Assembly (NCBI RefSeq): GCF_016107655.1
Contig: NZ_JABASX010000008.1
Coordinates: 62,001-126,000, forward strand
Direction: 5' to 3'
DNA length: 64,000 nucleotides
Source: Brevibacterium antiquum
Lineage (GTDB): Bacteria > Actinomycetota > Actinomycetes > Actinomycetales > Brevibacteriaceae
This document shows positions 8,478 to 17,776 of this stretch, one piece after another. Within the stretch, counting starts at the first letter, position 1, and every line of letters begins with the position of its first letter. The notes beneath the pieces are model-generated. The model saw only the letters and a list, made by a program, of their open reading frames with translations, did no database searches and was not told the DNA's origin. The translations under genes were made by a program, and so were the position numbers.

Positions 8478-9080
8478 TCACAGGAACTTGATCATCCGGG
8501 CGTTGCCCAGGGTATTGGGTTTGACGCGGGCGAGGTCCAGGAACTCTGCCACACCTTCGTCGGCGGAGTGCAGGAGTTCGACGTAGACCTCTGGGGAGAC
8601 AGGGATGCCCTTGATCGGCTCGAATCCGAGTGCACCGAAGAATCCGGTCTCGAAGGTCAGGCAGAAGACCCTGTCGACGCCGATCGCCACGGCGTCTGCC
8701 AGGAGCTGCCGGATGAGGGCCTTGCCGACTCCGCGCCCCCGATAGGCCGGCGAGGTGGCAACGGTGCGCGCCTCCGCAAGGTCCGCCCAAATGATGTGCA
8801 GTGCCGCGCAGCCGGCCAGAACTTCGGTTCCGTCCGGCTGCGGATCCACCACCAGCCAGAATTCCTGCAGAGTCTCGAAATAGGTGACGGTGTCCTTGGC
8901 GAGCAGAATGCGCTCTTCGGCCAGCGGTGCGACCAATGCCTCAATCCCCTTGACGTCGCTCGTGCGCGCCCTGCGCAGGTAGAGCCCGCCGGGAAGGGAA
9001 TGGTTGAAGTGATGGTCCGAGGAGACCTGGTGATGGTCGAAGTCGACTGGGGCTGAGCTCATATCTTCATTCAACACCAT
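8478..9080 (-). CDS. argA: Amino-acid N-acetyltransferase, short-form N-acetylglutamate synthase
   Basis: A 200-residue GNAT protein. The acetyl-CoA loop is seen as VATSPAYRGRGVGKALI (R/Q-x-x-G-x-G/A), followed by the FFGALGFEPI segment typical of the stand-alone GNAT-only N-acetylglutamate synthases found in mycobacteria and relatives, which make N-acetylglutamate for arginine synthesis. The sequence LRRARTSDVKGIEALVAPLAEERILL is the usual N-terminal substrate-binding part. About 36 N-terminal residues precede that domain, and the ATG at 9062 would give a slightly shorter protein. No other arg genes lie nearby, which is normal for this form. Confidence 0.78.
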   Translation of the reverse strand: MVLNEDMSSAPVDFDHHQVSSDHHFNHSLPGGLYLRRARTSDVKGIEALVAPLAEERILLAKDTVTYFETLQEFWLVVDPQPDGTEVLAGCAALHIIWADLAEARTVATSPAYRGRGVGKALIRQLLADAVAIGVDRVFCLTFETGFFGALGFEPIKGIPVSPEVYVELLHSADEGVAEFLDLARVKPNTLGNARMIKFL

Positions 9081-9094
9081 CGGCCAGTGGGCAT

Positions 9095-9134
9095 GAAAAA
9101 GCCCGGGGACGCAGCTTGTGCTGTGCCCCCGGGC
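9095..9134 (-). terminator. Terminator of clpC
   Basis: A 15-bp stem (9101-9115 with 9120-9134, one mismatch) and 4-nt loop. On the minus strand the stem is followed by a T run (AAAAA at 9096-9100 on the plus strand), so it terminates clpC transcription before argA. Confidence 0.85.
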
Positions 9135-9157
9135 CTCTTCAACGCTCTAGGAGGAGA

Positions 9158-11716
9158 TCAGGACGCGGAGCTTCCCGATCCGCTGCCGCCGGACGAACCG
9201 GCACCAGCGAGTTCTCCACCGGAACCGGAATCATCCGGACCGCTGGCGGCAATGCTCTCGGTCTCCACGCCCTCGAACGTGAATTCCGCTTCCTTGCCTT
9301 CTCCCTTGACGTCGACCTTGATGGTCTGACCGCTGCCGATCTCCTTGAACAGGATCTTCTCGGACAGGTGGTCTTCGATCTCGAGCTGGATCGTCCGACG
9401 CAGCGGACGAGCGCCCAAGACCGGATCGTAGCCACGGTCGGCCAACAGAATCTTGGCCGCATCGCTGACCTCGACCTTCATGCCCTGATCGGCCAGACGG
9501 GCGTCCAGACGTGCCAGGAACTGATCGACGATCTGCAGAATCTCTTCCTTGTTCAGCTGCGGGAAGACGATCGTGTCATCGACACGGTTGAGGAACTCGG
9601 GGCGGAAGTGCTGCTTGAGCTCCTCGTTGACCTTCTGCTTCATGCGCTCGTAGTTGTTGTTCGTGTTGCCCTCAACCTGGAAGCCCAGCTGCAGGCCACT
9701 CGAGATGTCTCGAGTACCCAGGTTGGTGGTCATGATGATGATGGTGTTCTTGAAGTCCACCTCACGACCCTGCGAGTCGGTCAGACGGCCATCTTCAAGG
9801 ATCTGCAGCAGCGAGTTGAAGATATCCGAGTGAGCCTTCTCCACCTCGTCGAAGAGGACCACTGAGAACGGTTTGCGACGGACCTTCTCCGTCAGCTGGC
9901 CGCCCTCTTCGTAGCCAACATAGCCGGGAGGAGAACCGAAGAGTCGGGACACGGTGTGCTTCTCCGAGTACTCCGACATGTCCAGGCTGATGAGCGAATC
10001 CTCATCACCGAACAGGAACTCCGACAGAGCCTTCGCCAACTCGGTCTTGCCGACACCGGTGGGACCAGCGAAGATGAACGAGCCGGAGGGGCGCTTCGGA
10101 TCCTTCAGGCCCGCACGGGTCCGGCGGATGGCACGGGAGATCGACTTGACCGCGTCGTTCTGCCCGATGATGCGCTTGTGCAGCTCGTCTTCCATCCGCA
10201 GCAGACGCGAGGACTCTTCCTCGGTGAGCTTGAAGATAGGAATACCGGTGGCTGCAGCCAGCACCTCGGCGATCAGCTCCGCGTCGACGACCGCAGAGGT
10301 GTCCTTGCCGCTCTTGCGCCAGGCTTCGGTCTGTTCGTCCTTGTCCTGCTGCAGCTTCATCTCGGAGTCACGCTCAGATGCCGCGAGCTCAAAGTCCTGA
10401 GCGTCGATGGCGGCTTCCTTGCGGTGACGGGCCTCGAGGATCTGCTCCTCCAGGTCGCGGATCTCCTGCGGCACCGACAGACGCGAGATGCGCAGCTTGG
10501 CGCCTGCTTCGTCGATGAGGTCGATTGCCTTGTCCGGCAGGTACCTGTCGTTGACATAGCGATCCGACATGTTCACGGCAGCCGAAAGTGCACCCTCCGT
10601 GATCGTCACCTTGTGGTGCGCCTCGTACTTGTCGCGCAGACCCTTGAGGATCTCGATCGAATGCGCCAGCGATGGTTCAGGAACCTGAATCGGCTGGAAG
10701 CGACGTTCGAGTGCAGCGTCCTTCTCGATGTGCTTGCGGTACTCGTCGAGAGTCGTCGCACCGATGGTCTGCAGCTCGCCTCGCGCCAGCATGGGCTTGA
10801 GAATCGAAGCAGCGTCGATGGCACCTTCAGCGGCACCCGCACCCACCAGAGTGTGGATCTCGTCGATGAAGAGGATGATGTCGCCGCGTGTGCGGATCTC
10901 CTTGAGGACCTTCTTCAGGCGTTCCTCGAAGTCACCGCGGTAGCGGGAGCCCGCCACCAGTGAACCGAGGTCCAAGGTGTAGAGCTGCTTGTCCTCGAGA
11001 ATCTCCGGAACTTCGCCGTTGACGATCGCCAAGGCAAGTCCTTCGACCACTGCGGTCTTGCCGACACCGGGTTCACCGATGAGGACAGGGTTGTTCTTGG
11101 TCCGGCGGGACAGGATCTGCATCACGCGCTGCATCTGCTCGTGCCGGCCGATGACCGGATCGAGGTTGCCTTCGCGGGCGGCTGCGGTCAGGTTCGTTCC
11201 GAACTGGTCGAGGACGAGCGAACCGGATGGGGTTCCCTCCTCGCGACCACCTGCGGAGACGGGCTCCTTGCCCTGGTAGCCCGACAGAAGCTTGATGACT
11301 TCCTGGCGGACTCGTCCCAGATCGGCGCCCAGCTTGACGAGCACCTGTGCGGCAACGCCTTCACCCTCGCGGATCAGACCGAGCAGGATGTGCTCGGTTC
11401 CGATGTAGCTGTGTCCCAGCTGCAGCGCCTCACGGAGGCTGAGCTCGAGGACCTTCTTGGCACGCGGGGTGAACGGGATGTGCCCGCTCGGTGCCTGCTG
11501 CCCCTGTCCGATGATCTCCTGGACCTGGTCGCGCACCTGCTCGAGGGAGATGTCCATTCCCTCGAGTGCTTTGGCTGCCAGGCCCTCGCCCTCGTGGATC
11601 AGCCCGAGCAGGATGTGCTCGGTTCCGATGTAGTTATGTTTGAGTAGTTTGGCTTCTTCCTGGGCAAGCACTACCACTCGGCGTGCTCGGTCAGTGAACC
11701 GCTCGAACATATTCAC
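9158..11716 (-). CDS. clpC: ATP-dependent Clp protease ATP-binding subunit ClpC
   Basis: The 852-residue AAA+ unfoldase feeds substrates to ClpP. Order of domains: a duplicated Clp N-domain (1-~145, with two copies of [10 protein letters not shown]), first AAA+ with GEPGVGKT near 210, a UVR/middle coiled-coil region ([20 protein letters not shown]) near 425-445, second AAA+ with GPTGVGKT near 550, and the C-terminal D2-small domain. The tail is a Gly/Ser-rich stretch. The middle segment is the short ClpC type, not the long ClpB type. GAGGAGGG precedes the ATG. It is monocistronic: a terminator follows and a long AT-richer leader with an inverted repeat precedes. Confidence 0.96.
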   Translation of the reverse strand: MNMFERFTDRARRVVVLAQEEAKLLKHNYIGTEHILLGLIHEGEGLAAKALEGMDISLEQVRDQVQEIIGQGQQAPSGHIPFTPRAKKVLELSLREALQLGHSYIGTEHILLGLIREGEGVAAQVLVKLGADLGRVRQEVIKLLSGYQGKEPVSAGGREEGTPSGSLVLDQFGTNLTAAAREGNLDPVIGRHEQMQRVMQILSRRTKNNPVLIGEPGVGKTAVVEGLALAIVNGEVPEILEDKQLYTLDLGSLVAGSRYRGDFEERLKKVLKEIRTRGDIILFIDEIHTLVGAGAAEGAIDAASILKPMLARGELQTIGATTLDEYRKHIEKDAALERRFQPIQVPEPSLAHSIEILKGLRDKYEAHHKVTITEGALSAAVNMSDRYVNDRYLPDKAIDLIDEAGAKLRISRLSVPQEIRDLEEQILEARHRKEAAIDAQDFELAASERDSEMKLQQDKDEQTEAWRKSGKDTSAVVDAELIAEVLAAATGIPIFKLTEEESSRLLRMEDELHKRIIGQNDAVKSISRAIRRTRAGLKDPKRPSGSFIFAGPTGVGKTELAKALSEFLFGDEDSLISLDMSEYSEKHTVSRLFGSPPGYVGYEEGGQLTEKVRRKPFSVVLFDEVEKAHSDIFNSLLQILEDGRLTDSQGREVDFKNTIIIMTTNLGTRDISSGLQLGFQVEGNTNNNYERMKQKVNEELKQHFRPEFLNRVDDTIVFPQLNKEEILQIVDQFLARLDARLADQGMKVEVSDAAKILLADRGYDPVLGARPLRRTIQLEIEDHLSEKILFKEIGSGQTIKVDVKGEGKEAEFTFEGVETESIAASGPDDSGSGGELAGAGSSGGSGSGSSAS

Positions 11717-12148
11717 CCTCCTCGGTCTTGTTATTCTTTAGAGCCTAACGACCATTGGCCACGATCTATTGCACGTTTCGCCATCAGCCGAAACCGTTTG
11801 GCTGTGGGCGAAATTCGGTGTTCGCCCCTTCGTCACTCCTCTGCACGACATACTGCCGACTCGTCCTACGCAGATTCCGGTTCTCCGTGTCTCTGAGGTG
11901 TGTCGATTCCATCCTTCGCAACGGGAAATCGAGATACTCCATAGATTGCTGCGGTCATAGATTACCGCGGACGGGAATTGAGTAAATCGTCTAACTTTAC
12001 TGTCGGCGGTCAAGTGACAACGTGATTGCAGTCAGCCGTCATATTCGACAACGGCGCTGGGACGTCATCCGCTCCAACGTCATTCGCGGGGTGGATATTC
12101 CGGTGCCGACTCCGGAAGCCCGGCTTGCGAAACTCATCAGCAAAAACA
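11717..12148. other. Non-coding region between clpC and lsr2, AT-richer than its surroundings
   Basis: No convincing gene is seen here on either strand. It contains the clpC promoter region and one clean inverted repeat (11806-11827). A short plus-strand open frame at 12022-12246 runs through the lsr2 terminator hairpin and has no ribosome site, so I do not call it. Confidence 0.6.
11806..11827. promoter_or_regulatory. Inverted repeat upstream of clpC, possible operator
   Basis: GGGCGAA at 11806-11812 and TTCGCCC at 11821-11827 form a perfect 7-bp dyad with an 8-nt spacer, about 90 bases before the clpC start. Actinobacterial clp genes are commonly controlled by ClgR, whose sites are CGC/GCG dyads; this repeat resembles but does not exactly match that pattern. 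Confidence 0.4.
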
Positions 12149-12183
12149 CTGAAGGACCAACGGTTCAACCGTTGGTCCTTCAG
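12149..12183 (-). terminator. Terminator of the lysS-lsr2 operon
   Basis: A perfect 17-bp inverted repeat (12149-12165 with 12167-12183), folding with a small loop. On the minus strand it is followed by GTGTTTTTGC, giving the U tract. It lies about 80 bases past the lsr2 stop. Confidence 0.85.
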
Positions 12184-12261
12184 AAAGCGATTATCGAATC
12201 AGTCGCAATCATCGATTCGCTATACCGCTTCAGTTATCGGCGGTGACTGGATTGAGGCGGA

Positions 12262-12600
12262 TCAGCTGTCTGCAGCTTCGTATGCCTGGACGATTTCAAG
12301 CGGAATGCGTCCGCGATCGCCCAGCTGGTAACCGTTTGCCTGTGCCCATTCGCGGATCTTGGCAGTGTCGCGCTTCGGGCCCGCGGTGGAGCCAGCCCCT
12401 GCACGACGTCCACGGCCACCCGGGTTGGCTACCCGACGAGCCTTGGCGATGAACGGGGCGAACGTTTCACGGAGCTTTTCGGCATTCTCTGTCGACAGTT
12501 CGAGTTCGTAGGTACCTTGGTCGAGGCTGAAGCGAACGGTTTCCGACGCCTCCGAGCCATCGAAATCATCCGTGAGAACGAGTCGCATCTCCCTTGCCAT
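12262..12600 (-). CDS. lsr2: Lsr2-family nucleoid-associated protein (xenogeneic silencer)
   Basis: About 112 residues, the usual Lsr2 length. The N-terminal dimerisation domain includes VRFSLDQGTYELELSTENAE; a flexible Gly/Arg linker follows (NPGGRGRRAGAGSTAG), then the C-terminal DNA-binding domain with IREWAQANGYQLGDRGRIP, in which the Arg-Gly-Arg loop enters the minor groove of AT-rich DNA. Lsr2 represses horizontally acquired genes, like H-NS. The start at 12600 has AAAGAG upstream; an ATG at 12615 is also in frame. The gene overlaps the end of the small membrane gene by 35 bases, so lysS, that gene and lsr2 form an operon ending at the hairpin 12149-12183. Confidence 0.93.
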   Translation of the reverse strand: MAREMRLVLTDDFDGSEASETVRFSLDQGTYELELSTENAEKLRETFAPFIAKARRVANPGGRGRRAGAGSTAGPKRDTAKIREWAQANGYQLGDRGRIPLEIVQAYEAADS

Positions 12601-12811
12601 GTTCACTCTTTTCATAATCAGAAGTATTTGTCGCAGTCAGCTTAACATCTGATTCATGATTATCGCCTAATTCGCTAACCTCATGCTCTGAATAGAATTT
12701 ATCGATCTGCTCTCGTTCGGTCCGATCTGCACGCAGGATGTTTCTCATCACGTACCAGAACAGCAAACCAACACAGATCGAAGGCAATAGTGCCTTCATC
12801 AGATCCATCAT
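12566..12811 (-). CDS. Small single-pass membrane protein between lysS and lsr2
   Basis: About 81 residues from the ATG at 12811. One N-terminal helix (LMKALLPSICVGLLFWYVMRNI) is followed by a charged sequence RADRTEREQIDKFYSEHE and a polar tail. It begins 4 bases after the lysS stop and overlaps lsr2, with GAGGAAGG upstream, so it is translated from the same message. Small membrane proteins of this shape occupy this spot in related actinobacteria (from memory of gene order); no function is known to me. The frame is open to 12853, but those codons overlap lysS. Confidence 0.7.
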   Translation of the reverse strand: MMDLMKALLPSICVGLLFWYVMRNILRADRTEREQIDKFYSEHEVSELGDNHESDVKLTATNTSDYEKSEHGKGDATRSHG

Positions 12812-12815
12812 GTGC

Positions 12816-14375
12816 TCAACCTTCCTCAGCCATTTCCGAATTACCGGAGGCAATTGGCTTCGTGAATGGGAAGAGAATCGTTTCTCGAATTCCCAGGCCG
12901 GTCAAAGCCATGAGCAGACGATCAAGTCCCATTCCCATACCGCCGGTCGGCGGCATTCCGTGTTCCATCGCGGTGAGGAATTCCTCGTCGAGCCCCATCG
13001 CCTCTTCATCACCCTTGGCCGCGTCGGCCGCCTGAGCCTCGAACCGTTCACGCTGAATGACCGGGTCGACGAGCTCGGAATAGCCTGTGGCCAATTCGAA
13101 GCCGCGAACATAGAGGTCCCACTTCTCCACGACGCCCTTCTTGGTCCGGTGTTCACGAACCAGAGGTGAGGTGTCGACGGGGAAGTCGGTGACGAATGTC
13201 GGCACCCACAGCTTGTCCTGGTAGAAGTGCTCCCACAACTCCTCGACATACTTGCCGTGTGAGCGGAATACTCCACCCAGGTCGACGTTGTTATCGGCTG
13301 CGATCTTGTCCAGGACGTCGAGTCCGGTCTCCGGGGTGACTTCGACTCCGGATTCCGCGGACAGGGTCTCGTACATGCTGACCACGGGCCAGTCACCGCC
13401 GAAGTCGTAGTCCTCACCGTCTCCCAACTTCACCACGAGAGAACCGGTGGCGTCCTGTGCCGCGTTCTGGACCAGCGTCTTCGTCAGTTCGGCGATCGAG
13501 TGGTAGTCGCCGTAGGACTGGTACGCCTCGAGCATCGCGAACTCCGGTGAGTGCGTGGAGTCGGCACCTTCATTGCGGAAATTGCGATTGATCTCGAAGA
13601 CGTTCTCGATGCCGCCGACGATCGCCCGCTTGAGGAAGAGCTCCGGCGCGATGCGCAGGAACATATCGATGTCATAGGCATTCATATGTGTCTTGAATGG
13701 CCGTGCTGCAGCTCCACCGTGCATGAACTGGAGCATCGGAGTCTCGATCTCGACGAACTCCTGTTCTGCGAACGTCCGACGCAGGGACGACATGACCTCT
13801 GCCCGGGCCAGCATGTTCTTCCGTGCGTCTTCGCGGGTGATCAGATCGAGGTAGCGCTGACGCACACGAGTATCTTCGGCCAGTTCGGTGTGCAGGCCCG
13901 GCAGCGGACGCAGCGCCTTGCTGGCCATCGTCCAGGAATCGGCGAGCACAGAGAGTTCGCCGCGTTTGGACTTGATGACCTTGCCATGGACGAACAGGAA
14001 GTCGCCCAGATCGACGTCGGTCTTGAAATCGCCGAGTCGTTCCTCCCCCACTTCACGCAGAGACAGCATGCCCTGAAGGCGCGTCCCGTCACCCGACTGC
14101 AGGGTCACGAAGCAGAGCTTGCCCGTTGTCCGGACGAACACGACACGGCCGACGACGCCGACGATGTCCTCGGTCTCGTCACCGGCTTCCAGCCCGTCAT
14201 GCGCGGCATGAACCTCGGCGAGGGTGTGCGTGCGAGGAATTCCGACCGGATAGGCATCGGTGTCGGAGTCTAAGAGCCGCTGGCGCTTTTCCTTTCGGAT
14301 CCGGATCTGTTCGGGATCGAGATGCTCGGGTGAAAGGTCTGCGTTTTCGGGCGTGTTCGACTCGGTATCTGCCAT
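12816..14375 (-). CDS. lysS: Lysyl-tRNA synthetase, class II
   Basis: About 519 residues. An N-terminal OB fold that binds the anticodon (VVGRVVFVRTTGKLCFVTLQ, around 75-95) precedes the class II catalytic core with motif 1 around VEIETPML, motif 2 FEINRNFRNEG, and motif 3 GMGLDRLLMALTG near the C-terminus. It attaches lysine to tRNA-Lys in the cytoplasm. The start at 14375 gives the normal length; GGAGGG sits unusually close to this ATG, and the frame is open to 14441. It is the first gene of the lysS - small membrane protein - lsr2 operon. Confidence 0.94.
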   Translation of the reverse strand: MADTESNTPENADLSPEHLDPEQIRIRKEKRQRLLDSDTDAYPVGIPRTHTLAEVHAAHDGLEAGDETEDIVGVVGRVVFVRTTGKLCFVTLQSGDGTRLQGMLSLREVGEERLGDFKTDVDLGDFLFVHGKVIKSKRGELSVLADSWTMASKALRPLPGLHTELAEDTRVRQRYLDLITREDARKNMLARAEVMSSLRRTFAEQEFVEIETPMLQFMHGGAAARPFKTHMNAYDIDMFLRIAPELFLKRAIVGGIENVFEINRNFRNEGADSTHSPEFAMLEAYQSYGDYHSIAELTKTLVQNAAQDATGSLVVKLGDGEDYDFGGDWPVVSMYETLSAESGVEVTPETGLDVLDKIAADNNVDLGGVFRSHGKYVEELWEHFYQDKLWVPTFVTDFPVDTSPLVREHRTKKGVVEKWDLYVRGFELATGYSELVDPVIQRERFEAQAADAAKGDEEAMGLDEEFLTAMEHGMPPTGGMGMGLDRLLMALTGLGIRETILFPFTKPIASGNSEMAEEG

Positions 14376-14457
14376 ACCCTCCAGGCTACCGTGAGCGCGG
14401 CCCCAGGGGGAATTCGCAAACGACCACCGGCCCCGGCACACAGTTCCAGCACGTCGT

Positions 14458-15363
14458 TCAGTCCAGACGGGACAGGATCTCCTGCGCCTGCGACTGCGTG
14501 ATCCGTCCCAAGCTCAGCGCCTTGGCGGTCGTCGATCTGGCCAGCGCTATGTAGCTGTTGCGAGCCGCGGGGCTGGAGACGTTGAGACTGAACTCACTGA
14601 GCGCTGCCAGGTGCGCGGAGACCGTGCCCACGTCTCCGCGGCTGACGGGCCCGGTCAGGGCCTTCGGACCGTTCTGCAGGGTGTTCGTCACGCTCGCGTC
14701 GACGAGGGCTGTGAGCACACGTGAAGGGTCACTGACTCCCGCCTCGGCGAGCATCTCCATCGCTTCGCTGATGATCGTTATCGAGTGGTTGGAGGCGTGG
14801 GTGATGGCTGCATGGTAGAGCGGACGGTCGGCCTCGGCCACGTCAATCGGCTCGGCGCCCATTTCGACGACGAGCGCCTGGCCCACAGGACGGATCGGTG
14901 CAGGTGCGGTCACGGCGATCGTCGACTGCCGCAGGCGTGGAAGATCGACTGCGGTGCCGGTGAAAGACAGCGATGGATGCAGTGCGATCGGCAGCGCACC
15001 GAGGCTGGTTCCGGCTTCGAGGACGTCCGTTCCGTACCGGCCCGAGCAGTGAACAAGGATCTGCCCCGAATGGATTCGTGACACCTTCGCCAGACCGCTG
15101 ACGAGGGATTCGATCTCATCGTCAGGGACGGTCAGGAGCAGAAGCTCGGCACGGTCTGCGACATCGTCCGGTGGCAGGACCGGTACTCCTGGCAGCATCT
15201 CCTCGGCCCGTTGCAGGCTGGTCGCCGAGGTGGCACTGACACCGATGATGGCATGACCGGCCTCGCGCCAGGCAGCTCCGATGGTCGCGCCGACCTTCCC
15301 ACAGCCGATGATTCCGATTCCCAGACGAGGGGCTCCGTCTTGGCCCATACCTGCTTGGCTCAT
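14458..15363 (-). CDS. Rossmann-like / DUF2520 NAD(P)-binding protein
   Basis: A 301-residue protein with an N-terminal dinucleotide fold (LGIGIIGCGKVGATIGAAW, near 14-32), a middle strand LLLLTVPDDEIESL, the LVHCSGRYGTDVL segment and a C-terminal all-helical DUF2520 domain (HAAITHASNHSITIISEA). It resembles ketopantoate and pyrroline-5-carboxylate reductase-type enzymes, but the reaction is unknown to me. In actinobacteria this gene usually sits directly before panC; here lysS follows instead. It overlaps the PH-domain gene upstream by ATGA, so it belongs to the folate/PH operon. Confidence 0.82.
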   Translation of the reverse strand: MSQAGMGQDGAPRLGIGIIGCGKVGATIGAAWREAGHAIIGVSATSATSLQRAEEMLPGVPVLPPDDVADRAELLLLTVPDDEIESLVSGLAKVSRIHSGQILVHCSGRYGTDVLEAGTSLGALPIALHPSLSFTGTAVDLPRLRQSTIAVTAPAPIRPVGQALVVEMGAEPIDVAEADRPLYHAAITHASNHSITIISEAMEMLAEAGVSDPSRVLTALVDASVTNTLQNGPKALTGPVSRGDVGTVSAHLAALSEFSLNVSSPAARNSYIALARSTTAKALSLGRITQSQAQEILSRLD

Positions 15364-17273
15364 GGCCTGCCTTCCTTGGCCCTGCGGGCTTCCTCGTCGT
15401 AACGCTGCCGCGCGAGCCGCGTGCGCTCGGAGTGCTCGCTGAAGAACCGCTTCGCGTCGTCGACACTCTGATGGGTGACGCGGGGGTCGATGGGACCAGC
15501 CGTGGAGTGCACGGCGACCGTGCCCAGACCGAGCGCGCGCATGAGCGGACCCTGGTGATAGCTCATCGACTGCACGCGCACATGCGGCACGAAGTCGACT
15601 CGACGGTCAAGGACACCCATTCGCAGCACGAGCAGTGAACCGGTCACGACATAGGCCCGCCGCTTCCACACCAAGGGGTCGATGAGCCTGGAGGAACGGG
15701 GCTGACCGTGGAAGAGCTCTTCTGCGGCTTCGGCCTGCGGGTCCTCGGACTTGCGGTCGTACATGGCTGATCGCACCAGGGTCGCGGCGCTGACCTCGTC
15801 TGGCATCTGCGGATCCGGGAGCGCGAGTCCGACCATGAGCCGTGCCTGGTCGATATCGCCGACGGGCAGCAGTATGTTCGTCTCGCCCGAGCCTCCGGCG
15901 CTGGCGAGGTTGTATTCGACCTTCCACCAACCGGCCCACCGCCACAGCAGCGGCTGATGGAGGCAGACGGCCTGCAGACGGTCGAGTGGGATCACCTTGC
16001 GGGAGGTGGAGACGAGCCCGTGGTTGACGGCCAGTCCGTTCTCTCCCAGTTTGACCACGAAGTTCGCGTTGTCGAGGTTCTTCCTGAAGGCGGAGAAAGC
16101 TGCGAAGAGGCCGGGGATGACTGCGACGAGCATCGGGATGAAGGCCTCGGTCAGCCCCATAGCCAGGAGAACGATGGCTGCGGCGATGACGATAAGCACG
16201 ACCAAGACCGAGATGATCGTCTCTGACTTCAACAGCGAGGAGACCACGACCCGGTGCACGGGCACGCGGACGATCTCGCCTTCGTCACTGATGTCGGCGG
16301 AGACATTGTATGGAGCCAGAAGTTCGTTGATGCTGGACTCCGCCTCCTGTGAGGCCCCTTCGGCCAGTGAGCCGAGGCGTTTGCTCAGGCGTACGCCGAT
16401 GCTGTCATCGCGACGTTCGGGTACGCTGCGATCGATGGCGGGCTCGGCACCGGAATCGGCTGGTGCACCCGTGGCTTCGGCATCGCCGGAAGCTCGGGGT
16501 TCGGTTCCGGCGGGCACACCGACGGCGCCCGGAGCTGTGCCAGGGACCGACTCGGCGGATCCTCCCGAGGCCGGGGTTCGCTCCCCCTGGTGAGCTCCTT
16601 GCCTCTTCTCGCGGACAGCGGTGAGAAGCTCGTCCCGCAGTCCCTCTGCACGCTTCTTCGACAGATACTTCAGGGAGATGTTGGAGTCGGTGCCTCCGGC
16701 GACGTCGAAGACGAGTTCCGCCATTCCCAGCAGTCGGGGTAGCAGCTTCTGCTGCAGGTCGATCGACTGCACGCGGTCGAGCCTGGCTTTGCGCAGCTTC
16801 TTCGACAGCAGACCGCGTCGATAGTAGATGGACTCGGAATCGATCCGATAGCCCATCACTCTCCAGGCCAACCAACTGAAGAGTGCGGTGATGAGGAGGA
16901 TGAGAACGAGCCCTCCGACCCCGCCGAGGATGACGAGGGGGTGAGTGCGCAGCCAACCGGCGAATCCCAGGTCGACGCCATCGCCCCTGGCCAGGTTTTC
17001 GATGGCAGTCTGCGCAAAGTTCTGCAGACCGTAGGCGGCCGCGATGAAGATACCCACGAGCACGCCGAAGCTTTCGAGAATCGGTGTCAGAGGGTGGACT
17101 CTGTGCCACACCTCGGGAGCCGCCGCATCCTGGTCTGCGGGCTCAGCTGCCGGCTCGGTTGCGGGTTCAGCTGCGGGATCGGTAGAAGTTTCGGCTGCGG
17201 GTTCGCGCGCGGGTTCGGTCGCGGGATCACCTGTGGGTTCAGGAGGTTGGCCGTTCGGTCCGTCCTCGGTCAT
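15360..17273 (-). CDS. Large PH-domain membrane protein (bacterial bPH2 type)
   Basis: About 637 residues. After an Ala/Glu/Pro/Thr repeat region (roughly 12-45, built from AEPA/ATEPA units), there are paired hydrophobic helices (about 60-80 and 105-130), a first bPH2 domain (RIDSESIYYRRGLLSKKLRKARLDRVQSID), a long Ser/Gly/Ala-rich linker, further helices, and at least one more PH repeat (VVEYNLASAGGSGE, then VDFVPHVRVQSMSYHQGP). Such YdbS/YdbT-like proteins are membrane-associated; a yeast-like lipid-binding role is only suggested by the fold. The start at 17273 lies 2 bases past the upstream PH gene; the frame is open to 17618 but overlaps that gene. Confidence 0.82.
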   Translation of the reverse strand: MTEDGPNGQPPEPTGDPATEPAREPAAETSTDPAAEPATEPAAEPADQDAAAPEVWHRVHPLTPILESFGVLVGIFIAAAYGLQNFAQTAIENLARGDGVDLGFAGWLRTHPLVILGGVGGLVLILLITALFSWLAWRVMGYRIDSESIYYRRGLLSKKLRKARLDRVQSIDLQQKLLPRLLGMAELVFDVAGGTDSNISLKYLSKKRAEGLRDELLTAVREKRQGAHQGERTPASGGSAESVPGTAPGAVGVPAGTEPRASGDAEATGAPADSGAEPAIDRSVPERRDDSIGVRLSKRLGSLAEGASQEAESSINELLAPYNVSADISDEGEIVRVPVHRVVVSSLLKSETIISVLVVLIVIAAAIVLLAMGLTEAFIPMLVAVIPGLFAAFSAFRKNLDNANFVVKLGENGLAVNHGLVSTSRKVIPLDRLQAVCLHQPLLWRWAGWWKVEYNLASAGGSGETNILLPVGDIDQARLMVGLALPDPQMPDEVSAATLVRSAMYDRKSEDPQAEAAEELFHGQPRSSRLIDPLVWKRRAYVVTGSLLVLRMGVLDRRVDFVPHVRVQSMSYHQGPLMRALGLGTVAVHSTAGPIDPRVTHQSVDDAKRFFSEHSERTRLARQRYDEEARRAKEGRP

Positions 17274-17275
17274 GC

Positions 17276-17776
17276 TCACAGCCCTGCCAAGTTGGCCTGG
17301 CCCAGGCCGGCGAGGCTGTCGCGCAGACGATCGGCCTCGGCGCGTGGCAATCCCGGAATGGTGGCATCTGTGGCCGCCGAGGCAGTATGAAGTTTGACGG
17401 TGGCCAGGCCGAACATGCGATCGAGGGGGCCGGCATCGACGTCGACGAACTGCAGACGTCCGTACGGGACGACCGTGGCCTTGTGGAACATGATGCCGCG
17501 CCGGATGAGGAGGTCGTCGGCCCTCTCGGCATAGCCGATGGCTTTGGCCTGACGGATGATGATGACGATGAGGAAGACGGTGAACGCCACAAGGCAGGCC
17601 CAGATCGCGTGCAGCCATGGAACTTCGGAAGTGAAGATGATGGCGAAGACGAGAGCCACGATGATCATCGGGACGAGCATCGTCAGAGTCGCGATCGTCT
17701 CCTTGAGACCGTATTTGGGACTGACCCGGTTGAAGTCGGCGTCTGTTCCGGACAGATAGTTGAATTCGCGGCTCAT
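17276..17776 (-). CDS. PH-domain membrane protein (bPH2, YdbS-like)
   Basis: A 166-residue protein with two adjacent transmembrane helices (about 26-48 and 54-74) followed by one bPH2 domain: ERADDLLIRRGIMFHKATVVPYGRLQFVDVDAGPLDR. The signature IxxGxxxxxxxxVPYxRxQxVDVxxGPLxR is typical of the small YdbS-like partner that is nearly always encoded next to a larger YdbT-like protein, here 15360-17273. They probably form a membrane complex of unknown function. It overlaps the DUF3180 gene by ATGA. Confidence 0.85.
   Translation of the reverse strand: MSREFNYLSGTDADFNRVSPKYGLKETIATLTMLVPMIIVALVFAIIFTSEVPWLHAIWACLVAFTVFLIVIIIRQAKAIGYAERADDLLIRRGIMFHKATVVPYGRLQFVDVDAGPLDRMFGLATVKLHTASAATDATIPGLPRAEADRLRDSLAGLGQANLAGL

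Noticed and set aside
12022..12246. Short plus-strand frame in the clpC-lsr2 gap
   Set aside because: It crosses the lsr2 terminator hairpin, lacks a ribosome site and shows no family pattern.
17115..17230. Repetitive GC-rich DNA suspected as a repeat array
   Set aside because: It is the coding of the Ala/Glu/Pro/Thr repeats at the N-terminus of the PH-domain protein, with no unique spacers; not a CRISPR array.
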